A stretch of 64,000 nucleotides of DNA from Limosilactobacillus reuteri (GTDB lineage Bacteria > Bacillota > Bacilli > Lactobacillales > Lactobacillaceae), in the NCBI RefSeq assembly GCF_003072625.1, contig NZ_CP027805.1:118501-182500 (forward strand), written 5' to 3'. Below the pieces are notes generated by a model. That model was not told the DNA's origin, did not search any database, and saw nothing but the letters and a program-made list of their open reading frames with translations. The translations under genes were made by a program, and so were the position numbers. Shown here in pieces: positions 40,317 through 49,743 of this stretch (the first letter of the stretch is position 1; the number at the start of each line of letters is the position of its first letter).

Positions 40317-40352
40317 ATCCGAACAATTTTTGCGTGTGAGCTAAAGAAAGTT
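40317..40352 (+). promoter_or_regulatory. PurR box upstream of fhs
   Basis: tatccgaacaattt (40317-) fits the Firmicute PurBox AWWWCCGAACWWT closely. The second, inverted box expected about 29 bases downstream is degenerate (aaagttaatg). TATAAT of the fhs promoter is at 40405-40410. Confidence 0.55.
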
Positions 40353-40448
40353 AATGAAAATCGAACTTATTTTACAAAATGGCTGAAAAAGTCTTGAGTT
40401 AGTGTATAATGAAATTAAGATAGGCCTAAAGAAAGGAAGCTGATATTC

Positions 40449-42110
40449 ATGACAGACATTGAGATTGCAGACCAAGCGACCCTGGAACCAATTACAGAAA
40501 TTGCCGAGAAACTCGGACTTTCAGAAGACAAAATCGAACAATATGGTAAGCACAAAGCTAAAATTGATTTAAATGTAAAGCCGTTACCTGATAAAAAACA
40601 TAAACTAATTTTAGTTACGTCCATCAATCCGACTCCTGCTGGTGAAGGAAAGTCGACTGTCCTCATTGGCTTAGGGGATGCATTAAATCAGTTAAATTAT
40701 CAGACGACGATTGCGATGCGTGAACCATCGATGGGTCCCGTTTTTGGGATAAAAGGTGGTGCAACCGGTGGTGGATATAGTCAGGTTGTTCCAATGGAAG
40801 ATATTAACCTGAACTTTACCGGTGACTTGCATGCTCTTACAAGTGCTAATAATACTTTGGCCGCTTTAATTGATAACTATATTATGCGTGATAATGCAAT
40901 GAACCTTGATCCGCGGCGAATTATCTGGAAACGGGTAGAAGACGTTAACGATCGTGCGCTCCGGAATGTAGTTACCGGTCTTGGCGGTCCAATGGCTGGT
41001 GTTCCACGTGAAACGGGCTTCGATATTACAGCTGCTTCCGAGTTGATGGCAATTTTATGCCTTTCAACTAGTCTTCATGACTTGAAAGAACGGATTAGTC
41101 GAATTGTAGTAGGATATACATACGATAAAGAACCGGTTACAGTTGGTCAGCTTAATTTTCAGGATGCAATTACAATTATCTTGAAAGACGCATTAAAGCC
41201 TAACCTTGTTCAAACTTTAGACCATACGCCAACAATTGTACACGGAGGACCATTTGCTAACATTGCGCATGGATGTAATAGTGTTCTGGCGACGCAAACT
41301 GCTCTTAACCTTTCTGACTATACTGTAACGGAAGCTGGCTTTGGGGCTGACCTTGGTGGGGAAAAATTCCTTGATATTAAACAACGTGTTCTTGGCAAGC
41401 ATCCAGATGCAATTGTCATCGTAGCGACTGTCCGGGCGCTAGAATACAATGGCGGGGCCAAGCTCGCAGACTTAAATGAAGAAAATCTTGATGCGCTGAA
41501 AAAAGGTATGGCAAACCTTAATCGGCACATTAAGAATATGCAATTATATGGGTTACCAATCGTAGTTGCAATCAATCATTTTGTCAGTGATACCGATAAA
41601 GAAATCCAAATGATTAAGGATGATTGTGCTAAGCAAAATGTTGAAGCGATTTTGACTGATGCTTGGGCCAAGGGCGGTAAAGGTACCCATGATTTGGCTA
41701 ATAAAGTAGTCGAACTTGCTGATAGTCCAAGTGAATTTACTCATATCTATGACGTTCAAGTTGATGACCTTCAAACTAAGTTAGAGAAGATTGCTAAGCA
41801 GATTTATGGCGCTAAAGAAGTATCATTTAGCCGTAAAGCACAAAATCAATTGAAGCGATTTGCTAAGTATGGATGGAATAATTTGCCAGTATGTATTGCT
41901 AAGACCCAGTATTCATTTACAGATGACCAAAAACAACTAGGTGCCCCAACTGACTTTACTTTCCATATTCGGGAATTGGTACCAAAGATCGGTGCCGGCT
42001 TTGTCGTGGCCTTAGCTGGTAATATGATGACAATGCCAGGCCTCCCTAAAGAACCAGTTGCTGTAAACATGACGATTGACGATAATGGTAAAATTACTGG
42101 ATTATTCTAA
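40449..42110 (+). CDS. fhs: Formate-tetrahydrofolate ligase
   Basis: 553 residues. It makes 10-formyl-THF from formate, ATP and THF, supplying the two formyl groups used by PurN and PurH downstream. P-loop-like [20 protein letters not shown] near residues 62-81, [21 protein letters not shown] (shown in part) and [12 protein letters not shown]. aaaggaagc precedes the ATG. Single-gene transcript with a PurR-type box, which makes functional sense. Confidence 0.97.
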   Translation: MTDIEIADQATLEPITEIAEKLGLSEDKIEQYGKHKAKIDLNVKPLPDKKHKLILVTSINPTPAGEGKSTVLIGLGDALNQLNYQTTIAMREPSMGPVFGIKGGATGGGYSQVVPMEDINLNFTGDLHALTSANNTLAALIDNYIMRDNAMNLDPRRIIWKRVEDVNDRALRNVVTGLGGPMAGVPRETGFDITAASELMAILCLSTSLHDLKERISRIVVGYTYDKEPVTVGQLNFQDAITIILKDALKPNLVQTLDHTPTIVHGGPFANIAHGCNSVLATQTALNLSDYTVTEAGFGADLGGEKFLDIKQRVLGKHPDAIVIVATVRALEYNGGAKLADLNEENLDALKKGMANLNRHIKNMQLYGLPIVVAINHFVSDTDKEIQMIKDDCAKQNVEAILTDAWAKGGKGTHDLANKVVELADSPSEFTHIYDVQVDDLQTKLEKIAKQIYGAKEVSFSRKAQNQLKRFAKYGWNNLPVCIAKTQYSFTDDQKQLGAPTDFTFHIRELVPKIGAGFVVALAGNMMTMPGLPKEPVAVNMTIDDNGKITGLF

Positions 42111-42303
42111 ATAACCAACACAAAACATCGATTGTGCAATAGCATACATCAATGCTTTTTTCACAAACTTTTCAAGGTTAGCGGGTTGAAGTTGTTGATA
42201 TACTGCTATGTGAACTTAATCGTTTTTTTGCAAAATCATAAAATAAGGACTACGGTAAAGGTATATCGTTTTATAAGTTTAATTAGGTAGAGGAGAATGG
42301 ATA
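42111..42303 (+). other. Intergenic fhs-alsS, weak terminator only
   Basis: A short stem agcat/atgct followed by six T at 42140-42162 may terminate fhs. A promoter for alsS must lie in the rest, but no strong -35/-10 pair stands out. aggagaatgg precedes the alsS ATG. Confidence 0.4.
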
Positions 42304-43983
42304 ATGGAAAAGAAATTACATGGCGCCGATATTGTTATTGATAGTTTAAGAAAACACGGGGTTAATCTCGTCTTTGGTATTCCTGGAGCGAAGATTGATC
42401 GTTTGTTTGAAGGACTAGATGGTCAAGACAGTGAAGATGCACCTAAATTAATTGTTACCCGGCATGAGCAAAATGCGGCGTTTATGGCCCAAGCTTATGG
42501 TCGCTTAACCGGAAAAACAGGGGTCGCGATCACTACATCTGGCCCAGGAGTTGGTAATTTAGCAACTGGGATCATGACAGCTAACGCAGAAGGAGATCCA
42601 ATGTTAGCGATTGGGGGACAAGTACAACGGAAAGATCTTCACCGTGCAACCCACCAAAGCACGCCTTCAACTGAAATTATGGCACCAATTACGCAATATA
42701 GCGCTGAAATTCAAGACCCTAATAATATTTCAGAAATTATGGCCAATGCATTTGAAGCAAGTCAAGATGCGCGTAAGGGAGCAACTTTCGTTAGCCTTCC
42801 ACAAGACATTGATGATGCTGAGGTAACTGAAAAGCCATTGCCAATTTATGAAACACCTAAGATGGGTCCTGCTGATCCAAACGACTTACAAAAACTAGTC
42901 GAACTAATTAAAAATAGTAAAATGCCGGTTATTTTAGTTGGTCAACGGGGCGCGGATGAAGAGATTACGACTGCTCTCCGCAAATTATTAAGTGATTATT
43001 CATTGCCTGTTGTTGAAACATATCAAGCGGCTGGAGTGGTATCACGTGACTTAGAACAACAATCATACTTTGGTCGGATTGGTCTTTTTCGTAATCAAGC
43101 TGGGGATCAGCTCCTTCAACAAAGCGACCTTGTTATTGCTGTTGGTTATGATCCGATTGAATATGAACCGCGGAACTGGAACAAGGAGGGGAATCTGCAA
43201 ATTGTAAACCTTGATACCTTGCCAGCTCAAATTGATAACCACTATACACCAATCATGCAACTAGTTGGTAATATTACTACAAGCTTAACTGAGCTTGATA
43301 AGTTACTAAAGGGGTATGAATATCCTGTTGCAGCCGCTGAGCAACTCGCTAAGTATAAGCAAGAACTTGACCAAGATAAAAGGATTCAAGTACCAGCAAG
43401 CAATGATGCCAGTCATCCGTTAGCGGTTGTGCATGCAATTCAAGAAAATGTTACTGATGATATGCACGTTGCGCTAGATGTGGGTTCCCACTATATCTGG
43501 ATGGCACGACATTTCCGTTGCTACCAACCACGACACCTGTTAATTAGTAACGGGATGCAAACACTGGGAGTTGGCTTGCCATGGGCGATGGTTGCAGCGA
43601 TGCTTTATCCCGAACATAAATCAGTGGCAGTTTGCGGGGATGGAGGCTTCCTCTTCTCTGGGGCGGAATTAGCGACAGCCGTCCAACACCATCTCAATGT
43701 TGTAACGATTGTATGGAATGATGGCGGTTATTACGACATGGTTAAGTTCCAGGAAGAGATGAAGTATTCGCAAGCAGCTGGTGTTAAATTTGGAAATGTT
43801 GATATCGTTAAGTATGCTGAGAGTTTTGGTGCAACTGGACTGCGAGTAAATAAGCCGGCTGACCTTACTAAGGTACTCAGTCAAGCGTTTAATATTGATG
43901 GCCCGGTTGTGGTAGATGTTCCAGTTGATTACAGTAACAATAAAGAATTAGCTGCCAACTTGATTGATTCACAACTTGGCTAA
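42304..43983 (+). CDS. alsS: Catabolic acetolactate synthase
   Basis: 559 residues. A thiamine-diphosphate enzyme condensing two pyruvates to acetolactate plus CO2. The catalytic Glu region is RHEQNAAFMAQAYGRLTGK (residues about 51-69), and the ThDP motif is GDGGFLFSGAELATAVQHH ... WNDG near 446-480. No regulatory small subunit gene is adjacent and the decarboxylase gene follows, which marks the catabolic AlsS rather than biosynthetic IlvB. It diverts pyruvate towards acetoin and limits acidification. Confidence 0.96.
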   Translation: MEKKLHGADIVIDSLRKHGVNLVFGIPGAKIDRLFEGLDGQDSEDAPKLIVTRHEQNAAFMAQAYGRLTGKTGVAITTSGPGVGNLATGIMTANAEGDPMLAIGGQVQRKDLHRATHQSTPSTEIMAPITQYSAEIQDPNNISEIMANAFEASQDARKGATFVSLPQDIDDAEVTEKPLPIYETPKMGPADPNDLQKLVELIKNSKMPVILVGQRGADEEITTALRKLLSDYSLPVVETYQAAGVVSRDLEQQSYFGRIGLFRNQAGDQLLQQSDLVIAVGYDPIEYEPRNWNKEGNLQIVNLDTLPAQIDNHYTPIMQLVGNITTSLTELDKLLKGYEYPVAAAEQLAKYKQELDQDKRIQVPASNDASHPLAVVHAIQENVTDDMHVALDVGSHYIWMARHFRCYQPRHLLISNGMQTLGVGLPWAMVAAMLYPEHKSVAVCGDGGFLFSGAELATAVQHHLNVVTIVWNDGGYYDMVKFQEEMKYSQAAGVKFGNVDIVKYAESFGATGLRVNKPADLTKVLSQAFNIDGPVVVDVPVDYSNNKELAANLIDSQLG

Positions 43984-43999
43984 GAGGGGAACAAAGATT

Positions 44000-44716
44000 A
44001 TGACAACATTATATGAACACGGAACGTTAGCTGCGTTGATGGCAGAAAATTTTGATGGCACAATTACTGTCGGTGATTTGTTAAAACATGGTTCGATGGG
44101 AATTGGGACTTTTACTGGATTAGACGGTGAGGTTGTTATCCTGAATAATGAAGTGTACCAGGCCGTTTCAAGTGGTCAAGTTAACCACATTACAGATATG
44201 GATGCTACAATGCCATTTGCTTCAGTCCATTTTCCTGCTGAACAACAGGATATAACATTAAGGAATGTAAACTTTGCTAAACTGAATAATGGTTTTGTTA
44301 AAGAACATGAGCTTGCTAATATTTTTGCATTCTTACAATTGAGTGGTGAGTTTGAGCACGTCAAAATTCGGATTGCTCCGAAACAAGAAAAACCATACCC
44401 GACTTTACTCGATGTCGCTCAACATCAACCTGAGTTTACGGCTGAAAATATTTCTGGGACCATTATCGGTTATTATGCACCAGAAATTTTTGGCACGATT
44501 ACGGCAGCGGGCTGGCACCTTCATTTTATTAGCGATGATCGGCAATTTGCTGGGCATCTCCTGGCCTTTGATGCCCCAGAATTAACAGGTAGCTTTGAAA
44601 TTTTTGATAACCTGGAACAACATCTGCCGATTCATAATAAAGAATTTCGGGCGAGTGAAGTTGATATGGCAACTTTACGTGATGGAATTACCAAATCGGA
44701 GGGTAATGCTGAATAG
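44000..44716 (+). CDS. alsD: Alpha-acetolactate decarboxylase
   Basis: 238 residues from ATG 44000 (agagggg upstream); the frame extends into alsS without a ribosome site. It decarboxylates acetolactate to acetoin. Zn-binding HLHFISDDRQFAGHLL near the C-terminus contains the three-histidine motif; GDLLKHGSMGIGTFTGLDGE is the N-terminal family block. The operon with alsS ends at a terminator 30 bases downstream. Confidence 0.96.
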   Translation: MTTLYEHGTLAALMAENFDGTITVGDLLKHGSMGIGTFTGLDGEVVILNNEVYQAVSSGQVNHITDMDATMPFASVHFPAEQQDITLRNVNFAKLNNGFVKEHELANIFAFLQLSGEFEHVKIRIAPKQEKPYPTLLDVAQHQPEFTAENISGTIIGYYAPEIFGTITAAGWHLHFISDDRQFAGHLLAFDAPELTGSFEIFDNLEQHLPIHNKEFRASEVDMATLRDGITKSEGNAE

Positions 44717-44747
44717 AAGGCTTAACTATCCATTTTTTCGAAGGTGG

Positions 44748-44787
44748 GACTGAAAACTCGCATGTGAGTTCAGTCTTATTTTTTTTA
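44748..44787 (+). terminator. Terminator of alsSD
   Basis: gactgaaaactc pairs with gagttcagtc (44766-44775), followed by ttattttttttt. Confidence 0.88.
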
Positions 44788-44796
44788 CTCGTTTTA

Positions 44797-44834
44797 TACG
44801 AACTATTTTTCAATTTTTACGTTTAAAGTTCGAA
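44797..44834 (+). promoter_or_regulatory. Pair of PurR boxes before purE
   Basis: tacgaactattt (CGAAC at 44799-44803) and inverted aaagttcgaattt (GTTCG at 44828-44832), 24 bases apart, have the arrangement of Bacillus-type PurR operators. PurR with PRPP as effector would control the operon. Confidence 0.7.
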
Positions 44835-44895
44835 TTTATATTGAATTACGGAAAACGATTTGCTATCCTTAAAGCAGATTTGAGGAGGCATTGTT

Positions 44896-45381
44896 ATGAG
44901 TGATATTAGTGTTGTGATGGGCAGTAAATCAGATTGGCCAACTGTTAAAGAAACTTGTGATATTTTAGATAAATTTGGTGTTTCATATGAAAAGAATGTG
45001 ATTTCTGCTCATCGAATGCCAAATGAAATGTTCGCGTTTGCGCAAAATGCGGTTGATAATGGGGTTAAAGTAATTATTGCGTGTGCCGGGGGAGCAGCCC
45101 ATCTTCCAGGAATGATTGCAGCCAATACCCCCCTGCCAGTAATTGGGATCCCAGGACAGACGAAAGCTCTCGGTGGAATGGACTCGCTTTTATCAATTGT
45201 TCAAATGCCAGCGGGAATTCCGGTGGCAACCACTGCGATTGGAAAAGCAGGCGCTAAAAATGCAGCGTTATTAGCATTGCAAATTCTGGGGATCACAGAT
45301 AAGCATATCCAACAACAAATCATCGAATATCGACAGGCGATGCATGATCAAGCAAAAGAAAGTGGGCAGTATCTTGAATAA
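44896..45381 (+). CDS. purE: N5-carboxyaminoimidazole ribonucleotide mutase
   Basis: 161 residues, class I PurE. It rearranges N5-CAIR to CAIR. VVMGSKSDWPTVKETCDIL at the N-terminus, SAHRMPNEM with the catalytic His, and CAGGAAHLPGMIAANTPLP. gaggagg before the ATG. First gene of the purine cluster, next to its partner purK. Confidence 0.97.
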   Translation: MSDISVVMGSKSDWPTVKETCDILDKFGVSYEKNVISAHRMPNEMFAFAQNAVDNGVKVIIACAGGAAHLPGMIAANTPLPVIGIPGQTKALGGMDSLLSIVQMPAGIPVATTAIGKAGAKNAALLALQILGITDKHIQQQIIEYRQAMHDQAKESGQYLE

Positions 45382-46498
45382 ATTTATTCCACAAGGTTCA
45401 ACTATTGGCATTATTGGTGGTGGCCAATTGGGACAGATGATGGCATTGGATGCCAAACAGACGGGAATGAAGGTTGTTATTTTAGATCCGACACCTCATT
45501 GTCCAGCTGGGCAGGTGGCTGATGAACAAATCGTTGCTCCTTATGACGATACTAAAGCGATTGAAAAGTTGGCTGATAAAGCGGATGTATTAACCTACGA
45601 ATTTGAAAATGTTGATTTAAACGCTTTGGAAGATGTGCAGGATCGCGTTTATCTTCCCCAGGGAACTAATTTGCTTTACACGACCAAAAATCGTTTACGG
45701 GAAAAGAATTTCTTACGTCAGGCAGGGGTAAAAACAGCACCTTTCATGGCAGTGCATACTTTGGCTGAATTAAAAGATGCGGTAAAGGAAATCGGTTACC
45801 CAGCAGTTTTGAAAACTAGTGAAGGGGGATATGACGGACACGGGCAAGAAGTGTTACGTAATAAGGACGATCTCGATAAGTGTGCGCCTATTTTAGCCAC
45901 TGGCGACTGTATCTTAGAGGGCTGGGTTCCTTTTAACCGCGAATGTTCAGTAATGGTCGGACGTAATGAAGATGGAGAAATAACGGCTTTTCCTGTTTCA
46001 GAAAATATTCACCATGATGAAATTCTGCATTTAAGTATTGTCCCCGCAAGAATTTCTCCCAAATTACAAAAAAGGGCGCAAAAAATAGCGGTGAAGATTG
46101 CCCAAGCGATTAATTTACGAGGAATTTTAGGGGTTGAAATGTTTGTAACAGATGATAAGGAGGTCTATATTAACGAACTTGCTCCTCGTCCGCACAATTC
46201 AGGTCATTATTCAATTGAAGCTTGTAACTTCTCACAGTTCGCCATCCATAACCGAGCAATTTGTAACTGGCCACTCCCACAAGTAGAGTTATTAAAGCCA
46301 GTGATAATGGTGAATGCTTTAGGCCAGCATGTTAATGGAGTCCGACAACAGATTCAGAAAAAGGCAAATTGGCATTTTCATGATTATGGGAAAGCAGAAG
46401 TTCGTCATAACCGGAAAATGGGCCATGTTACAATCTTGACTGATGATATTGAAGCTACTTTGGCAGAAATTGACAATACAGGAATTTGGGGTGCATAA
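45374..46498 (+). CDS. purK: N5-carboxyaminoimidazole ribonucleotide synthase
   Basis: 374 residues from TTG 45374, overlapping the end of purE. This start puts GIIGGGQLGQMM at the family's usual distance; ATG 45344 or GTG 45362 are possible in-frame alternatives with no better ribosome site. ATP-grasp enzyme carboxylating AIR with bicarbonate; LKTSEGGYDGHGQ is the ATP loop, ELAPRPHNSGHYSIEAC the metal-binding end. Confidence 0.93.
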   Translation: MNKFIPQGSTIGIIGGGQLGQMMALDAKQTGMKVVILDPTPHCPAGQVADEQIVAPYDDTKAIEKLADKADVLTYEFENVDLNALEDVQDRVYLPQGTNLLYTTKNRLREKNFLRQAGVKTAPFMAVHTLAELKDAVKEIGYPAVLKTSEGGYDGHGQEVLRNKDDLDKCAPILATGDCILEGWVPFNRECSVMVGRNEDGEITAFPVSENIHHDEILHLSIVPARISPKLQKRAQKIAVKIAQAINLRGILGVEMFVTDDKEVYINELAPRPHNSGHYSIEACNFSQFAIHNRAICNWPLPQVELLKPVIMVNALGQHVNGVRQQIQKKANWHFHDYGKAEVRHNRKMGHVTILTDDIEATLAEIDNTGIWGA

Positions 46499-46536
46499 AG
46501 TTCGGCTTTACGTAACCGCTTTTTCTGTGCGATAAT
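46497..46536 (+). promoter_or_regulatory. Possible PurR box and promoter before purB
   Basis: aaagttcggcttta overlaps the purK stop and fits the inverted PurBox; gataat at 46531-46536 is a likely -10. The partner box and -35 are weak. Confidence 0.4.
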
Positions 46537-46569
46537 ACATTTAGAAAAAATAGAGAGGATTTTTAACTG

Positions 46570-47865
46570 ATGATTGATCGTTATACCAGTCCAGAGATGA
46601 AAAAGATTTGGAGCTTAGAAACACAATACCAATGTTGGTTAGATGTTGAGATTGCTGCTGATGAAGCGTGGAGTAAGCTTGGCCATATTCCAGCAGAAGA
46701 TGTGGAAAAGATTAAAAAGAATGCCAAGTTTTCTGTGGAAGGAATTGCAGAGATTGAAGCAGTGACCCATCATGATGTGATTGCTTTTACCCGTGATGTT
46801 TCTAAATCATTGGGGCCTGAACGAAAGTGGGTTCACTACGGAATGACGAGTACAGATGTAGTTGATACTGCACAAGGCTTACGATTAAAAAAGGCGAACG
46901 ATATCCTTCGTCAAGATATTGATAACTTTATGGATGTCCTTGAAGAATTAGCTGAAAAATATAAGTACACAGTTTGTATGGGACGAACACATGGTATCCA
47001 TGCTGAACCAACAACTTTTGGCTTGAAAGCTGCTCGGTGGTATTCAGAAATGAAGCGTAATAAAGAACGTTTTGAACATGCTGCTAAGGGTGTCGAAGCG
47101 GGTAAAATTTCTGGTGCAGTAGGAACTTTTGCTGAAATTGACCCATTTGTTGAGGAATATGTCTGCAAAAAACTTGGCTTACGTCCTCAAGAAATCTCCA
47201 CACAAGTTCTTCCGCGAGATTTGCACGCTGAATATATTGCTACCATTGCGCTTATTGGAACAAGTATGGAAGAAATGGCAACCGAAATTCGCTCGCTGCA
47301 ACGAACGGAAATCCATGAAGTTGAAGAACACTTTGCCAAGGGACAAAAAGGATCTTCTGCTATGCCACATAAACGTAATCCAATTGGCTCAGAAAACATT
47401 ACAGGTTGTGCACGGATGCTTCGTGGCTTTATGGTCCCAGCTTATGAAGATGTTTCACTTTGGCATGAACGGGATATTTCTCATTCAAGTGCAGAACGAA
47501 TGATTTTACCAGATGCCACTTCATTACTTGATTACATGTTGCGGCGGTTTGGACGAATCTTAAAGAATCTTGATGTATTCCCTGAGACAATGAAGAAGAA
47601 TATGGATAAGACATTAGGCTTGATTTACAGTGGTCGGGTTCTTTTGAAGTTGGTTAACAGTGGGATGACGCGAGAAGCAGCTTATGATTTGATTCAACCA
47701 TATACCGCTAAGTGCTGGGCAGAACAGATTCCATTCCGCCCACTATTGGAGGATGACCCAACAATTCAAAAGCAATTAACTAAAGAAGATCTTGACGATG
47801 CCTTTGATTACCACTGGCACCTCCGCCATGTTGATGATATTTATAAGCGATTAGGCTTAGACTAA
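46570..47865 (+). CDS. purB: Adenylosuccinate lyase
   Basis: 431 residues. It acts twice: SAICAR to AICAR and adenylosuccinate to AMP. Fumarase-superfamily signatures: [27 protein letters not shown], and the flexible catalytic loop [17 protein letters not shown] with its Ser near residue 263. agagagg before the ATG. It is followed by a strong terminator, so purB may be separable from the purC-D unit. Confidence 0.97.
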   Translation: MIDRYTSPEMKKIWSLETQYQCWLDVEIAADEAWSKLGHIPAEDVEKIKKNAKFSVEGIAEIEAVTHHDVIAFTRDVSKSLGPERKWVHYGMTSTDVVDTAQGLRLKKANDILRQDIDNFMDVLEELAEKYKYTVCMGRTHGIHAEPTTFGLKAARWYSEMKRNKERFEHAAKGVEAGKISGAVGTFAEIDPFVEEYVCKKLGLRPQEISTQVLPRDLHAEYIATIALIGTSMEEMATEIRSLQRTEIHEVEEHFAKGQKGSSAMPHKRNPIGSENITGCARMLRGFMVPAYEDVSLWHERDISHSSAERMILPDATSLLDYMLRRFGRILKNLDVFPETMKKNMDKTLGLIYSGRVLLKLVNSGMTREAAYDLIQPYTAKCWAEQIPFRPLLEDDPTIQKQLTKEDLDDAFDYHWHLRHVDDIYKRLGLD

Positions 47866-47882
47866 TTTAAGCTAGTTTAAGG

Positions 47883-47920
47883 GGCTAGACGAACAAAGAA
47901 GTTTGTCTAGCCTTTTTTAT
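47883..47920 (+). terminator. Terminator after purB
   Basis: ggctagacgaac (47883-47894) pairs with gtttgtctagcc (47901-47912), followed by ttttttatt. Confidence 0.9.
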
Positions 47921-47937
47921 TATGCTTCGTTTATCAA

Positions 47938-47984
47938 AATACGAACTATCGGGTGAAATAATAGAATAAATATCGTAATTTGTG
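47938..47984 (+). promoter_or_regulatory. PurR-box-like site before purC
   Basis: aatacgaactatcg (CGAAC at 47942-47946) matches PurBox 1; at the standard distance tatcgtaattt (47971-) is a degenerate second box. A further ttgttcgcattt lies at about 48056-48067. purC is the first gene after the purB terminator, so a promoter is expected here. Confidence 0.5.
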
Positions 47985-48090
47985 TTGACAAAATGGAAAA
48001 GGGGAGAGTATATTGTTGTCATAGAATATCGAATTAAATTTCGTTTATTGTGATTATTGTTCGCATTTTTGTTGAAAGGAAGTTCCATAA

Positions 48091-48810
48091 ATGGAGAAGT
48101 TATTGTATACCGGCAAGGCAAAGCAGATGTGGCAAACAGAGGATCCAGCAGTTTTACGGGTAGTTTATCTGGATCAAGCTACCGCCTTCAACGGAAAAAA
48201 GAAGGATCACTTTACCGGTAAGGGTGGGGCTGCTAATGCTATTTCTTCACTCGTTTTTGCTTACTTAATGAAGCAGGGAATTGAGACCCACTTTATTAAG
48301 AAACTATCAACTAATGAAGACCTGGTAAAAAAATGTGAGATGTTTCCGCTTGAATTTGTAACGCGAAATGTAATTGCTGGGCATTTTGCGAGTCGGTATG
48401 GACTTTCAGAAGGGGAAGAGCTTCCTTCACCAGTTGAGGAAACGTTCTATAAAAGTGATGAACTTAATGACCCATTTATCAATGAGTCCGCAACGATTGC
48501 TCTTAAAATTGCCAGCAAAGAGGAGCTTGCACAAATGTGGGGGATCTGTCGGAAGGTCAATAACTTACTTAAACCATTATTTGCCCAAGCTAATTTACAA
48601 CTGGTTGACTTCAAACTCGAATTTGGCCGTTTAAGTGATGGCAAGATCATTCTTGCAGATGAATTTTCGCCAGATAACTGTCGGTTATGGGATCTGACAA
48701 CTAAGCAACATATGGATAAAGACGTATATCGGCGCAAACTTGCTGATTTAACCCAAACATATGATGAGGTATTGGAAAGGTTAGAAGCAGTGATTAAGGA
48801 GGAAGCATAA
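48091..48810 (+). CDS. purC: SAICAR synthetase
   Basis: 239 residues. It ligates aspartate to CAIR with ATP. Family blocks: LLYTGKAKQMW at the N-terminus (GKaK phosphate loop), TAFNGKKKDHFTGKGGAANAIS, EFVTRNVIAGHFASRYGL and LADEFSPDNCRLWD. aaaggaag precedes the ATG. It starts the tightly packed purC-S-Q-L-F-M-N-H-D series. Confidence 0.97.
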   Translation: MEKLLYTGKAKQMWQTEDPAVLRVVYLDQATAFNGKKKDHFTGKGGAANAISSLVFAYLMKQGIETHFIKKLSTNEDLVKKCEMFPLEFVTRNVIAGHFASRYGLSEGEELPSPVEETFYKSDELNDPFINESATIALKIASKEELAQMWGICRKVNNLLKPLFAQANLQLVDFKLEFGRLSDGKIILADEFSPDNCRLWDLTTKQHMDKDVYRRKLADLTQTYDEVLERLEAVIKEEA

Positions 48811-49059
48811 ATGGTTAATGTTCGGATTTTCGCAACATATAAGCAATCGGTCTTTGATCCGCAGGGAGAAACCATTAAAGACGCAATCCATTCTCTAGGT
48901 CATGATGAAGTAAAAACTGTTAAAGTCGGAAAATTCTTTGACGTTACCTTGGATACAAATGAGGATGAGGTAGCGACGGCAGTAAAAGAAATTGCTGATC
49001 AGCTCCTTGTTAACTTCAACATGGAAACTTATACATACCAAGTTATGGAGGAAGCCTAG
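48811..49059 (+). CDS. purS: FGAM synthase subunit PurS
   Basis: 82 residues, directly after the purC stop. The small dimeric subunit bridges PurQ and PurL in the three-part formylglycinamidine synthase of Gram-positive bacteria. Typical pattern: VRIFATYKQSVFDPQGETIK and VKVGKFFDVTLD. The ribosome site (aaggagg) lies inside purC. Confidence 0.95.
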   Translation: MVNVRIFATYKQSVFDPQGETIKDAIHSLGHDEVKTVKVGKFFDVTLDTNEDEVATAVKEIADQLLVNFNMETYTYQVMEEA

Positions 49060-49740
49060 ATGAAAATTGCGGTGGTTGTTTTTCCGGGATCCAATTGCGA
49101 TGTGGATTTATATGAAGCCCTTCATTCCGTTTGCCATGCAGACGTGGAATATGTTTCTCACCAGCAAAAAAGTTTAGCCGGTTTTGATGCTGTGATGTTA
49201 CCAGGTGGATTTTCTTATGGTGATTATCTACGAGCTGGTGCAATTGCTCGGTTCACCAATATCATGCCTGCAATAATCAAAATGGCCAATGAGGGAAAAC
49301 CGGTCTTTGGAACGTGCAACGGATTTCAAATTTTGACAGAAGCAGGTCTTTTGCCAGGTGGACTCAAACGCAATGATAACCAACGCTTTGTTTGTAAAAC
49401 CGTTCCTTTAGAAGTAGTGAACTCGCAAACTCTTTTTACTAGTCATTACCAGGATCACGAACGAATCGCATTACCAATTGCGCATGCCGATGGTAGTTAT
49501 TATGCGGATGAAAAAACACTAGATGAACTTGAAGCAAATAATCAAGTTGTTTTTCGTTACGCGACTGAAAATCCCAATGGCAGTTTACACAACATTGCTG
49601 GAATCACCAATAAGCAGGGAAATGTCTTAGGCATGATGCCCCATCCTGAACGAGCAGTAGAGACTATTCTTGGTAGTATGGATGGCTTACGGTTATTTGA
49701 GTCCTTGTTAGCAAACGGCAGAATTAAAGTGGAGGCATAG
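49060..49740 (+). CDS. purQ: FGAM synthase glutaminase subunit PurQ
   Basis: 226 residues, starting immediately after purS (ggagg in purS). Class I glutamine amidotransferase releasing ammonia from glutamine: nucleophile Cys in [10 protein letters not shown] near residue 87, oxyanion [16 protein letters not shown], and catalytic His/Glu in [10 protein letters not shown]. Confidence 0.97.
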   Translation: MKIAVVVFPGSNCDVDLYEALHSVCHADVEYVSHQQKSLAGFDAVMLPGGFSYGDYLRAGAIARFTNIMPAIIKMANEGKPVFGTCNGFQILTEAGLLPGGLKRNDNQRFVCKTVPLEVVNSQTLFTSHYQDHERIALPIAHADGSYYADEKTLDELEANNQVVFRYATENPNGSLHNIAGITNKQGNVLGMMPHPERAVETILGSMDGLRLFESLLANGRIKVEA

Positions 49741-49743
49741 TTA

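Noticed and set aside
48447..48875. 142-codon minus-strand ORF over purC
   Set aside because: Antisense shadow of a conserved gene, with no supporting start signal.
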